Assembly: GCF_900114625.1 (NCBI RefSeq)
Contig: NZ_FOZL01000002.1
Coordinates: forward strand, 761,642-825,641
Length of the DNA stretch: 64,000 nucleotides
Source of the DNA: Granulicella pectinivorans
Lineage (GTDB): Bacteria; Acidobacteriota; Terriglobia; Terriglobales; Acidobacteriaceae
Reading direction: 5' to 3'
Position numbers and translations under genes: made by a program. A model generated the notes under the pieces. It worked only from the letters and a program-made list of their open reading frames with translations, was not told where the DNA came from and ran no database searches. Position 1 is the stretch's first letter, and each line of letters starts with the position of its first letter. Positions 25,692-33,976 of this stretch are shown here, in pieces.

Positions 25692-26122
25692 CGCTTGACC
25701 TCACTCAGGAACTGGGCTGGCGTCAGAACGCGGATATTAAAGCGGCTCGCTTCTGGCAGAAAATCCCGGACGTTGTGCGTGACAATTGCATCAACTCTAC
25801 CGTTGATTGCGGCATCTAGCACCATCTCGTCGTTCGGATCCCGCAATTGCGGCCTCCAGCGAAAGTATAAAGGAATCGGTTCGGCGATTGCTGCCAAAAG
25901 GCCCAGAGTTCTGGTGATCTCGCTTGGAGAGATGCCATGGGCAGCAAGTTGTTCCGGCCGATGGAGGACTTCTGTGTACTCGAGGAAAAGGGTTATGGTC
26001 CCGCCCATTTTGAAGGCGCCTTGCAATGCGAGCCTAAGGACTGCGTTACTGGCTCCGATCCGACTCCGGAATGCAGCAACGAGTACGGCGGTATCGAGGA
26101 TGACTTTAAGTGGGTCGTTCAT
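25688..26122 (-). CDS. PIN-domain toxin (COG1569-like)
   Basis: 144 residues. PIN-domain RNase: LDTAVLVAAFRSR holds the first Asp, RDPNDEMVLDAAINGRVDAIVTHNVRDF the central acids and final Asp. The RDPxDxxxxxAA...DxIVTxNxxDF pattern is that of 'putative toxin component, PIN family'. Toxins of this type cleave tRNA or mRNA when the antitoxin is lost. It is coupled to the RHH antitoxin downstream. Confidence 0.8.
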   Translation of the reverse strand: MNDPLKVILDTAVLVAAFRSRIGASNAVLRLALQGAFKMGGTITLFLEYTEVLHRPEQLAAHGISPSEITRTLGLLAAIAEPIPLYFRWRPQLRDPNDEMVLDAAINGRVDAIVTHNVRDFLPEASRFNIRVLTPAQFLSEVKR

Positions 26123-26152
26123 TGTTGCTCATGTTCGTCATTGGAAAATGTC

Positions 26153-27169
26153 TTACTCACTACCGAAGGTGAAGTTGACCTGTATCAAGAAGTGGACCTC
26201 GACGGCTTCGCCGTCCACGAGAATTGGCTTGAACTTCCATCCCTTCACCGCATTGATGGACGCGACCGTAAGGGATTCATTGCGGGAATTGACTAGATCG
26301 ACCTTCTTGACGAGACCGTCTTTTCCGATGGTCGCCAACACGATGACTGTACCGCCGATGTGTGCCGTCTTGGCTGCCATAGGATATTCAGGGTCTGGCC
26401 GATAGAGAAGTCTGCTTCGGAGCAGGCCGTCGTTCATGATGGCGGGAGCGGGGTCGGACTTCACGAGACCCGTGACATCCTGCAACTTCGCCTCCGCTAC
26501 GGGTATCCCGTTGAGAGCGGTAACATGTGCCTGGGCGTTCACCTCGTAGGGAAGGACGAAACCGAGGTCGACGGCCACGCGATGATCGCGGAACACACCA
26601 ATAGTGCTTCTGGGAAGTGTCTGCCCGCGCTGCTGCACCGTTAACCGGAGGCCATCTTCGGAGGGGAGGAAGCAGTACTTCGGGAACAGGTAGCGACGAT
26701 CGAATGAGGGGCCGCCCTTCAGTTCGCCGAGCAGCGAGTAGCACTCGAACGTGATCTTGGCGAAGTCTTCGCGATGTACGTCGAACTTGGCGTGGTCGAG
26801 GTCTAGTCCGAAGAACGGATGCACGATGTTGGATTGAAGCACCCCGATCGCATACGGCACCGGGTTCGTCTGCGGGGTGCGGAAGAGGCCTTCGGTGTTT
26901 CGAACCTCCGTGGCGTTGTAACGATCACTGCTGATGACGAGGCGGTATCCGTCCGGAGTCCACCACTCTTCGAGAGTGCCCTTTGCGCCTTTCTCGGAGG
27001 CGAAATCGTGTGTCTGAAAATCAAAGCGGAGGTGCCATGGCTGCATGCCGGGAGTGTCCAGCGTGTTGAGCTTCACGGCCTGCCGTATCTTCTCGACCGG
27101 GTCTTTCGGGGTCTGAGAAAGAGCTGCCGGTATGAGCAGAAAGATGGCGACGGCGGGGATGATTCGCAT
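26153..27169 (-). CDS. Secreted protein with C-terminal TonB domain
   Basis: 338 residues. Signal peptide MRIIPAVAIFLLIPAALSQ; start ATG 27169. The middle is beta-rich and unassigned. The C-terminal 90 residues form a TonB C-terminal domain: PDPEYPMAAKTAHIGGTVIVLATIGKDGLVKKVDLVNS...INAVKGWKFKPILVDGEAVEVHFLIQVNFTF. The membrane anchor of a true TonB is absent, so this is a secreted TonB-fold protein rather than an energy transducer. Such proteins are plentiful in acidobacteria; role unknown. Confidence 0.75.
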   Translation of the reverse strand: MRIIPAVAIFLLIPAALSQTPKDPVEKIRQAVKLNTLDTPGMQPWHLRFDFQTHDFASEKGAKGTLEEWWTPDGYRLVISSDRYNATEVRNTEGLFRTPQTNPVPYAIGVLQSNIVHPFFGLDLDHAKFDVHREDFAKITFECYSLLGELKGGPSFDRRYLFPKYCFLPSEDGLRLTVQQRGQTLPRSTIGVFRDHRVAVDLGFVLPYEVNAQAHVTALNGIPVAEAKLQDVTGLVKSDPAPAIMNDGLLRSRLLYRPDPEYPMAAKTAHIGGTVIVLATIGKDGLVKKVDLVNSRNESLTVASINAVKGWKFKPILVDGEAVEVHFLIQVNFTFGSE

Positions 27170-27278
27170 CTCCACTTTGTAAATCATTCAGGGTGGATTG
27201 TTCTTGGAAAAGAGTTTATCGGAAGCTTATGCGTGGATTTGGCCGGGTTTTCAGCACTCTGGCGTTAGCACCCGTAAA

Positions 27279-27297
27279 CCCAGGGCTTCGCCCTGGG
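27279..27297. repeat. CCCAGGGC palindrome upstream of the TonB-domain gene
   Basis: An 8-bp stem CCCAGGGC/GCCCTGGG with a 3-base loop, the same core as the terminator at 23256-23277. It lies between two minus-strand genes, about 60 bases after the pentapeptide gene, and could be that gene's terminator or a dispersed palindrome. Confidence 0.5.
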
Positions 27298-27359
27298 CAG
27301 GTATAGGAAGGTCCTTTGGCCTCAAAGTCGATGACTTTCTAGCAATTGCCGCCAATAGG

Positions 27360-27929
27360 CTATCCACCGTCGGGCTCGGGGCCATCGTCTGCCTGCCAGT
27401 CAATAACGTTCCGCTGCGCTTCGGAAAATAGGAGTGTGGCTGCGGCTTCCCGGGTGAGCTTCGCCCCGGCCATGTCAGCATCATCGAAGCGACAGTCTTC
27501 GAAATTGCACAGTCGCAGGTCGGCATTACGCAGGATAGCGCGAGTAAAGTCGGAGCGCTGATGGTTACACGCTCGCATATCAAAGCTCGTGAGATTAGTG
27601 CCTACGAAACTGACATCGAGGAAGTCGTTCCAGTTGGCGACGGATTCGTTGAGGTCAGTGCCAGCGAAGGAGCATTGCGAGAACTCGCTTCGGCCGATGT
27701 AGGTTCTTGGGAGGGTGAGATTCTCTAGCTTCGAATCCTGGATGTTCCAGCGGAAGAGATCAACGCCGAGAACTTCGTCATCATATCGGGGCGGGCGATC
27801 CAGAAGCGGAGGGATATCGCCTTCGCGGAAAAGGTGCTTTGACTGAAGGAAGCGGCAAGATTCTTCATAAGTCAGTCTGTGAGGAGCGTGGATACTACGG
27901 GTGTGACCGACGCCATCGCTTTGTGTCAT
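27360..27929 (-). CDS. Pentapeptide-repeat protein
   Basis: 189 residues. From about residue 70 the sequence shows A(D/N)LxX spacing: LENLTLPRTYIGRSEFSQCSF, AGTDLNES, VGTNLTSFDMRAC, SDFTRAILRNADLRLCNFEDCRFDDADMAGAKL. This predicts a short right-handed quadrilateral beta-helix of about four coils. Some such proteins mimic DNA and bind gyrase; most have no known role. Start ATG 27929 lies inside the 3' end of the broken gene upstream (35-base overlap in another frame). Confidence 0.75.
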   Translation of the reverse strand: MTQSDGVGHTRSIHAPHRLTYEESCRFLQSKHLFREGDIPPLLDRPPRYDDEVLGVDLFRWNIQDSKLENLTLPRTYIGRSEFSQCSFAGTDLNESVANWNDFLDVSFVGTNLTSFDMRACNHQRSDFTRAILRNADLRLCNFEDCRFDDADMAGAKLTREAAATLLFSEAQRNVIDWQADDGPEPDGG

Positions 27930-28512
27930 TAATCGTCGCTCCCACCGCACGATAAGCCTTCATGGAAGTACCAAGATATGAACCTAGGGATCCGCCTTGT
28001 ACATGAACCTTATTGCGTTGTTTTCGAAGCCATTGGATTTGCTTCTCACATGATGGCCCGATAATACCTTCATCCAGAGCTACCGTTGCATACCAGAAGA
28101 GATTGAGATGAGCCATCTCTCTCGCTCTAGAAGTGGCCGTCCAAGTAATTGGCCTCCTCGACGTTGTTGGATCTTTATACTTCCACTTTTGCCCGGCCAT
28201 CAAATTTCCAGCGATCGCATGATCGATCATGTCAAAGAGAATGCCTTCGCAAACGGCGGCATAATCAATAATTTAAATTCGGACGTGAGCCATTTGCTCC
28301 TCATTTTTGACGAGAAGTGCCAAGCCTAATTTATAAATCCAGCGAGCACCATATAAGACTTCGGAAAGCCTCTGCCTCAGATTCGCATTTCCTACATGCG
28401 CGAGGTGCTGAGTCTGTATCTGAACCGGTGTTTCAATGTCAGAAGCGGCAAACTTTACAACAGCATCAATGATCGCTTGTCCGAACTGCTCTTGAACTGG
28501 TTTGGGCGGCAT
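27895..28512 (-). pseudogene. Hypothetical gene interrupted by one in-frame TAA
   Basis: One reading frame runs from ATG 28512 to the stop at 27895 with a single TAA at 28273-28275. Upstream of it are 79 codons (ending EEQMAHVRI), downstream an in-frame continuation (IIDYAAVCEGILFDMIDHAIA...) of about 125 codons. Both parts are helical and read as one protein, with a DUF4145-like feel (RKQRNKVHV near the end). The second half has an internal ATG at 28230 that might permit reinitiation. The DNA here is clearly more AT-rich than its surroundings. Most likely a recently inactivated, transferred gene. Confidence 0.7.
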
Positions 28513-28566
28513 TGTGAAAGAATCTCACAACATCACTCAAATTCATCAAAAATTATTTCACGAGGT

Positions 28567-31518
28567 CTATTTAATATCGCGCCAATTTTGACCCGTGCCG
28601 ACTTCGGCGACGATGGGGATGGAGAACTGGGCTACGGATTCCATCTCTTGTTTGACTAGCTGCTGCATCTCCTCGGCCTCTTCGGGGACTACGTCGAAGA
28701 GGAGTTCGTCGTGGACTTGCAGGGTCATCCTGGACTTGAGGTTGCGCTCGGTAATCTTGCGGTCGAGGGCGATCATGGCTAGCTTGATGAGGTCGGCGGC
28801 GGTGCCCTGGAGTGGGGTGTTTACCGCCGTGCGTTCGGCGAAGCCGCGCATGTTGGGGTTGCGGGAGCCGATGTCGGGGATGGGGCGGATGCGGCCGAAG
28901 GCGGTCTTTACGGCTTGCTCGGTGCGCACGATTTCCAATGTCTGGTCGATGAAGGCGCGGACGCCCTTGTAGCGGTCGAAGTAGGTTTCGATGTAGAGCT
29001 TGGCTTCGTTCTGGGGGATGTTGAGCTGGGCGGCGAGGCCGAAGGGGCTGATGCCGTAGACGATGCCGAAGTTGACGGCCTTGGCGCGGGCGCGGGTTTC
29101 CTTGGACATCGTGGCCGGGTCTACGCCGAAGACCTCGGCGGCGGTGAGGGTGTGGATGTCCTGGTCGGTGCGGTAGGCGTTCAACAACAAGGGGTCCTGG
29201 GAGAAGTGGGCCATGAGGCGGAGCTCGATCTGCGAGTAGTCGGCCGACATAAGGACGTTGCCCTTGGCGGCGATGAAGGCAGCGCGGATCTCGCGGCCGA
29301 TGGCGGTGCGGATGGGGATGTTCTGGAGGTTGGGGTTGGTACTGGAGAGGCGTCCGGTGGCGGTGCCTACCTGGTTGAAGGTGGTGTGGATGCGGCCTTC
29401 GGCGTCGACGAGCTGCGGGAGGGCGTCGAGGTAGGTGCCCTTGAGCTTCTGGAGCTGGCGGTGCTCGATGACGAGGGCGGCGATGGGGTGGTTGACGGCC
29501 AATTCTTCGAGGACGTCCTGCGCGGTGGAGACGACCTTGCCTTTGCCGTACTTCATGGGCTTGGGGAGGCCCATCTGGTTGAAGAGGACTTCGCCGAGCT
29601 GCTTGGGGGAGTTGACGTTGAAGCGGTGGCCAGAATCGGCATAGATCCGCTCGGCGAGGGTGTCGATGTCGACGGCGAGCTTGGCGGACATGGTGCGGAG
29701 CAGGTCGGGGTCGATGCGGACGCCGGTCTGCTCCATGCGGAGGAGAACGGGGACGAGCGGGAGGTCCATGCCCTCGTAGACTTCGAGAAGGGTGGAGGTG
29801 GGATTGAGCGGCTTTCCCTTGGATTCCGTGGAACCCCACATCCCAGATGCGTGGTGTGGGGCACCCGGTTTTGTGGCCGGTTTGGTTGGCTCGGCGAACA
29901 ACATCTCCGTCGTAACGGCTCCGCCAAGAGAGGGGTCGTCTTTGCGGACTTCGTGCTTGATGGTGCCGGATTCAGCGAGCTGCGCGGACAGGGCAATGGC
30001 AAGCCGATGGATCGCGGCGGCTGCCTCGGGCAGGCGGTTCGAGTCGGCGGGGTTCTGCTTGGTAGGCTGATGGACGAGGGCGCGGGAGGTCGTGCGTGCG
30101 GCGATGTCGACCAGGGTATGCGAACCGTGGGTGGGGTTCACCAGGTAGCTCTGGAGCATGACGTCGGTGATGTGTCCACGGAGGGTGATGCCGTGCGGTT
30201 CGAGTGCGCGGAGGACGGCCTTGAGGTCGTGGACCTGCTTAGGAAGGGTGGCGTCTTCGAGGGCGGCGCGGATGCCGGGAGCTTCGAGGGGTGCCTCCAT
30301 GGCGGCGTCGGGGCCGACGGCTAGGCCCAGCTTGCAGGCTACGTCCTGGGCGGGTGGAGCGGGGATGGTCTCCTCGGGCGCTCCGAAGAGGGACATGTTC
30401 TCCGAGGGGGCGGGTTCGGCTTCGACCTCTGCCTCCGGGTCGGCGACTTCTTCGCTCAGAGCGCGTGCGTCGGGGGCCATCGCAATGCTCAGCCCCGACT
30501 CCCGCGCCGCGGCCAGCAACTCCGCGAGCTCCGCGGCCGTGGGCTTGGTGTTGTACGCGATCACCGTATTATCGACCGAAGGCGCCAGCTCCTTCAGCAG
30601 CGACGTGAACTCCAGCTCCGTAAACAGCTCGCGGCACGCGGCGTTATCCACCGGCTGCGTCTTCATCGCGTCCAGCGAGAACTCGATCGGCACGGTCGTG
30701 TGGATCGTCACCAACTCCTTCGACAGGAGGATGTTTTCGCGGTTGTTCTGCAGGCTCTCGCGATAGGTCTTCTTCTTCACCTCATCGGCGCGGTCGAGCG
30801 CGGCTTCGACGCTGCCGAAGGTCTGGATCAGTTCGACGGAGCCCTTGTCCCCGATGCCGGGGGCGCCAGGGATGTTATCGATCGCGTCTCCGCGCAGCGC
30901 CATCACATCGATCACACGCGCGGGCGGCACACCCAACACTTCTTCCACCTTCGCGGGATCGAGCACCAGGTTGTCCTTCGTCGGGTTCAGGATCGAGACG
31001 TCCGCCGTAACCAACTGCATCATGTCTTTGTCCGGCGAGACCACGTAGACGTGATGACCCAGCGCCGAAAGCTGCTGCGAGAGCGTGCCGATCACATCGT
31101 CCGCCTCGAACCCCTCGTAGTAGAGGATCGGAATCCGGAACGCCTCCAGCGCCCGCCGGATATACGGCTGCTGCTGGATCAGGTCCGGCGGTGTCTCCGC
31201 GCGGTTGGCCTTGTATCCGGCATACTCGACGGTCTCAAAGGCCTGCGTCTTGATGTTGAACTTCTGCACATCCTTCAGGCCCTTGGCCTGTTCGTTGCGA
31301 TGCACCGGAGCGCCCACGTCGTACACCGCCGCGAGATACAAGGGTGCGAAGTCCTTGCGCAGCTTGTTGATCATGTTGACGAAGACATACGTCGCGGCTG
31401 TAGGGATGCCGTTGCGCGTGGACATCGGGCGCTGGCGCTGCATCGCGTGGTAGGCGCGGAAGATGAACGCCATGGAGTCGAGAAGGTAGATCGGGGGCTT
31501 GTCAGTCGTGTTCGCCAT
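28567..31518 (-). CDS. polA: DNA polymerase I
   Basis: 983 residues, longer than usual (about 930). It fills gaps and removes RNA primers. The 5'-3' exonuclease occupies residues 1-300 (LLDSMAFIFRAYHAM, FEADDVIGTLS, SPDKDMMQLV, GDAIDNIPGAPGIGDKGS). In the middle domain the DxE motif of proofreading is missing (SIAMAP at the expected site), so there is probably no 3'-5' exonuclease. A palindrome-encoded insert lies at about residues 553-562 (APHHASGMWG) between middle and polymerase domains. Polymerase motifs A (DYSQIELRLMAH, about D760), B (RAKAVNFGIVYGIS) and C (VHDELL) are intact. Confidence 0.95.
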   Translation of the reverse strand: MANTTDKPPIYLLDSMAFIFRAYHAMQRQRPMSTRNGIPTAATYVFVNMINKLRKDFAPLYLAAVYDVGAPVHRNEQAKGLKDVQKFNIKTQAFETVEYAGYKANRAETPPDLIQQQPYIRRALEAFRIPILYYEGFEADDVIGTLSQQLSALGHHVYVVSPDKDMMQLVTADVSILNPTKDNLVLDPAKVEEVLGVPPARVIDVMALRGDAIDNIPGAPGIGDKGSVELIQTFGSVEAALDRADEVKKKTYRESLQNNRENILLSKELVTIHTTVPIEFSLDAMKTQPVDNAACRELFTELEFTSLLKELAPSVDNTVIAYNTKPTAAELAELLAAARESGLSIAMAPDARALSEEVADPEAEVEAEPAPSENMSLFGAPEETIPAPPAQDVACKLGLAVGPDAAMEAPLEAPGIRAALEDATLPKQVHDLKAVLRALEPHGITLRGHITDVMLQSYLVNPTHGSHTLVDIAARTTSRALVHQPTKQNPADSNRLPEAAAAIHRLAIALSAQLAESGTIKHEVRKDDPSLGGAVTTEMLFAEPTKPATKPGAPHHASGMWGSTESKGKPLNPTSTLLEVYEGMDLPLVPVLLRMEQTGVRIDPDLLRTMSAKLAVDIDTLAERIYADSGHRFNVNSPKQLGEVLFNQMGLPKPMKYGKGKVVSTAQDVLEELAVNHPIAALVIEHRQLQKLKGTYLDALPQLVDAEGRIHTTFNQVGTATGRLSSTNPNLQNIPIRTAIGREIRAAFIAAKGNVLMSADYSQIELRLMAHFSQDPLLLNAYRTDQDIHTLTAAEVFGVDPATMSKETRARAKAVNFGIVYGISPFGLAAQLNIPQNEAKLYIETYFDRYKGVRAFIDQTLEIVRTEQAVKTAFGRIRPIPDIGSRNPNMRGFAERTAVNTPLQGTAADLIKLAMIALDRKITERNLKSRMTLQVHDELLFDVVPEEAEEMQQLVKQEMESVAQFSIPIVAEVGTGQNWRDIK
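29834..29861. repeat. Palindromic element inside polA
   Basis: An imperfect inverted repeat, CCCCACA (29834-29840) with TGTGGGG (29855-29861), plus a partly paired inner stretch. It is read in frame as APHHASGMWG, flanked by Lys/Ser/Pro-rich spacer sequence, and shares the CCCACATCCC core with the mazG element. Confidence 0.65.
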
Positions 31519-31592
31519 CAGTCTTTAGATGGTAGTCCAAAGCGAGACGGATAAGCGGCCAGTCCCGGCGGACGAGCCCCGCCCACGCGTGC

Positions 31593-31643
31593 GGCTCTCC
31601 CGGCGGACGGCAATGAACTCCGTTCTCGACCCACGGGAGAGCC
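31593..31643. repeat. Inverted repeat upstream of polA
   Basis: GGCTCTCCCG (31593-31602) and CGGGAGAGCC (31634-31643) form a perfect 10-bp stem around 31 bases. Further CCGG-rich half-palindromes flank it. It occupies the gap between polA (start 31518) and the end of the SnoaL-like gene, both on the minus strand, so it may terminate the latter or form a leader structure for polA. Confidence 0.5.
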
Positions 31644-31672
31644 ATGTGCGAGGCAGCGCTATGGTTCCGGCG

Positions 31673-32107
31673 TTATTTCTCGGCGGCCGCCTGCATGTGA
31701 ATGCTCATCAGCCAGTCGGCGCCTTTGCGGACGTAGGTGTCCGTCAAGACGAGGTCCGCGGGCTCCGCCTTGGTGCCGCAGCTTGAGGCCTGGTGCGCCT
31801 TGTAGATCAGCACAGCCGAGTCCGGCGAGAGCTGGCGCACCTTCGCCTCCGAGATCTTGAAGCTGGTCAGCGAGCAGCCCTGCACCGTGCCGGCCAGCTC
31901 TTCCGGTCCCTGGATGCCCCAGTGGCTGATGAACACGAAGTCCGGCGCGATGATCGAGAGAAACAGCGCCTGATCCATCTGCTGATAGGCTGTGAACAGC
32001 GCGGTGGAGTTGTTGACGAGCGTCTTTTCGAGGTCGGCGGCAGGAGCCTGCGCCGAGGCAAAGGTCGCGGTGGCAAGAAGGGCGAGGGAGGCGAGCTTGA
32101 GCTTCAT
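31673..32107 (-). CDS. Secreted SnoaL/DUF4440-like protein
   Basis: 144 residues. Signal peptide MKLKLASLALLATATFASAQ. The mature part has the NTF2-like cone of DUF4440: a helix LEKTLVNNSTALFTAYQQMDQALFLSIIAPDFVFISHWG, then strands with VLIYKAHQ and DTYVRKGADWLMSIHMQ. These proteins bind small ligands or act as simple isomerases; here exported with no catalytic residues assignable. Confidence 0.7.
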   Translation of the reverse strand: MKLKLASLALLATATFASAQAPAADLEKTLVNNSTALFTAYQQMDQALFLSIIAPDFVFISHWGIQGPEELAGTVQGCSLTSFKISEAKVRQLSPDSAVLIYKAHQASSCGTKAEPADLVLTDTYVRKGADWLMSIHMQAAAEK

Positions 32108-32244
32108 GCGGCAAGCTTAGGCGAGTCCCGCAGTGAAATCAACGAGATTCGTCCTCGGCCCGAGGTCCACGTGCAGGGCAACACCGCACCGATCGCCGAC
32201 ACGAACCGCTTAACAGCCGGCGACCTCCACGGCACACGTGTTCC

Positions 32245-33327
32245 CTAAAGCAGAAGCATGCAGTCCCCATAGCTGAAGAAGCGATACTTCGCCTCGACGG
32301 CATGCGCGTACGCGGCCAGCACATGCTCCGTGCCGGCAAACGCGCATACCAGCATCAACAGCGTCGATTGCGGCAGATGGAAGTTCGTCAGCAGACCGCT
32401 GACCACCTGGAACCGATGTCCCGGCGAAAGAAAGATACTCGTCTCGCCCGAGTGCGGATACAGCTCCGCGCCCAGCGTGGCGCAGTGTTCGAGGGTGCGC
32501 GTAGTGGTTGTTCCCGCAGCGATAATCCGCCGCCCCTCGCGCCGCGCGACGTTGATCGCCTCAGCCGTCGCCGCGGGCAGGGTATACCGCTCGGCATGCA
32601 GACGAATGTCCACCACCCGCTCCGCCCGCACCGGCTGAAACGTCCCCAACCCAACATGCAGTGTCACCCGCTCAATCTGCACACCCTTTCGCGTGAGAGC
32701 TTCCAGAACCTCCGGCGTAAAGTGGAGCCCCGCCGTTGGTGCCGCGGCCGACCCCGTCTGGTTGGCGTAGACCGTCTGATACCGGGCACGATCTTCCTCG
32801 CTGTCGGGCGTGCCCTTGTCGCGATGGATGTACGGCGGTAGAGGCATATGTCCGATTCGCTGGAGGATGGCTTCGAACTCGTCCGTCGCGCTGAAGCGCA
32901 GCGTCCTCTCGCCGTACTCGCCCGCGCCGAGCACCACGGCTTCGAGAACCACCGCCGCCCCCTCGTGGAAGAGAAGCTTCTCGCCCACCTGCACCTTCTT
33001 CGCCGGACGCACCAGCGTCGTCCACGTACCGGGCGCGACCTGCTGCGTCAGCAACACCTCGACGCGCCCCGAGGGATCGGGCGAAGAGGCCTGCGTCGTG
33101 GTCGATCGTGCACGCGTTCCAAACAGCCGCGCCGGAAGCACACGCGAGTCGTTGAGGATGAGAAGATCGCCCTCGCCAAGGTGCTCCGGCAGATCCGTAA
33201 ATCGTCCATCGGTATAGGCACCGGTCGCGCGGTCGACGACCAGCATGCGGCTCGATCCGCGCACCGGCGGAGGCGTCTGCGCAATCAGCGATTCGGGAAG
33301 ATGAAAGTCGAAGTCGGCGGTCAGCAT
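32245..33327 (-). CDS. queA: tRNA preQ1(34) S-adenosylmethionine ribosyltransferase-isomerase
   Basis: 360 residues. It transfers and isomerises the ribosyl part of AdoMet onto preQ1 in tRNA to give epoxyqueuosine. Family motifs: FDFHLPESLIAQTP at the N-terminus, LLILNDSRVLPARL, TAGLHFTPEVL, HVGLGTFQPV, and FLSPGHRFQVVSGLLTNFHLPQSTLLMLVCAF near the end. Its start overlaps the end of the DUF374 gene by 7 bases, placing it last in the dapF-ldcA-DUF374-queA operon. Confidence 0.95.
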   Translation of the reverse strand: MLTADFDFHLPESLIAQTPPPVRGSSRMLVVDRATGAYTDGRFTDLPEHLGEGDLLILNDSRVLPARLFGTRARSTTTQASSPDPSGRVEVLLTQQVAPGTWTTLVRPAKKVQVGEKLLFHEGAAVVLEAVVLGAGEYGERTLRFSATDEFEAILQRIGHMPLPPYIHRDKGTPDSEEDRARYQTVYANQTGSAAAPTAGLHFTPEVLEALTRKGVQIERVTLHVGLGTFQPVRAERVVDIRLHAERYTLPAATAEAINVARREGRRIIAAGTTTTRTLEHCATLGAELYPHSGETSIFLSPGHRFQVVSGLLTNFHLPQSTLLMLVCAFAGTEHVLAAYAHAVEAKYRFFSYGDCMLLL

Positions 33328-33959
33328 GCGGCAAACCTCGCCAGCGCCACGGATTCATCGAGCGCCTTCTGCACCGCCGCCTGCATCTCAGGCTCAGCGG
33401 CAGGAATGATCGCGGGCCAGGTTACTCGCACCCGGGAAAATGGCTTCGGAATCAGAAACCGGTCCCACGTTTGCAGCTCCCAGGCCCGTTCAGGCAACAC
33501 ATAAAACGTTCCCACGGGAGCCCCCACCAGCGTCGCGAGCTGCGCCGTGCCGGGCTTGGCGACCATCGCCGGCCCCTTCGGGCCATCGGCTGTGATGGCA
33601 CATCGATGTCCCTGCTGGTAAGCCCTCTCCATGTTCCGCAGACCCGCCGGGCCGCCCCGCGTCGACGATCCCCGCACGGCCGTGAAGCCAAGCAGCTCGA
33701 CGGTGCGCGCAATCAACTCTCCATCGAACGAGCGGCTGATCAGAATCGCGATATCCAGCCCGCGAAACCGATACGCACAGGCCAGCAGCGAGCGGTGCCA
33801 GAACGCATACACCGTGGGCCCCGGAATCAGGTCCCCTCGCGTGCCACCGGGAGCGCAGAGGTCCTCGTAGCGCAGCGTCATCCCCAGCAGACGAATCAGC
33901 ATCGCCGCCACAGGCGGAACGACGGCCAGGATGAATCGCTGCTTGGAGGTATACGCCAC
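33321..33959 (-). CDS. DUF374 lysophospholipid acyltransferase-family protein
   Basis: 212 residues. DUF374 proteins are LPLAT-related. The motif YAFWHRSLLACAYRF corresponds to the HxxxxD-type acyltransferase region in this group (His conserved), ISRSFDGELIARTVELLGFTAVRGSSTRGG is the second block, and CAITADGPKGPAMVAKPG the third (DGP with G). Probably acylates a lipid or lipid A precursor at the inner membrane. Co-transcribed between ldcA and queA. Confidence 0.8.
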   Translation of the reverse strand: MAYTSKQRFILAVVPPVAAMLIRLLGMTLRYEDLCAPGGTRGDLIPGPTVYAFWHRSLLACAYRFRGLDIAILISRSFDGELIARTVELLGFTAVRGSSTRGGPAGLRNMERAYQQGHRCAITADGPKGPAMVAKPGTAQLATLVGAPVGTFYVLPERAWELQTWDRFLIPKPFSRVRVTWPAIIPAAEPEMQAAVQKALDESVALARFAAC

Positions 33960-33976
33960 GCGTTCCAGTTTATCCG

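Noticed and set aside
28915..30324. 469-codon plus-strand frame within polA
   Set aside because: Antisense Gly/Val-rich shadow; all PolA motifs are on the minus strand.
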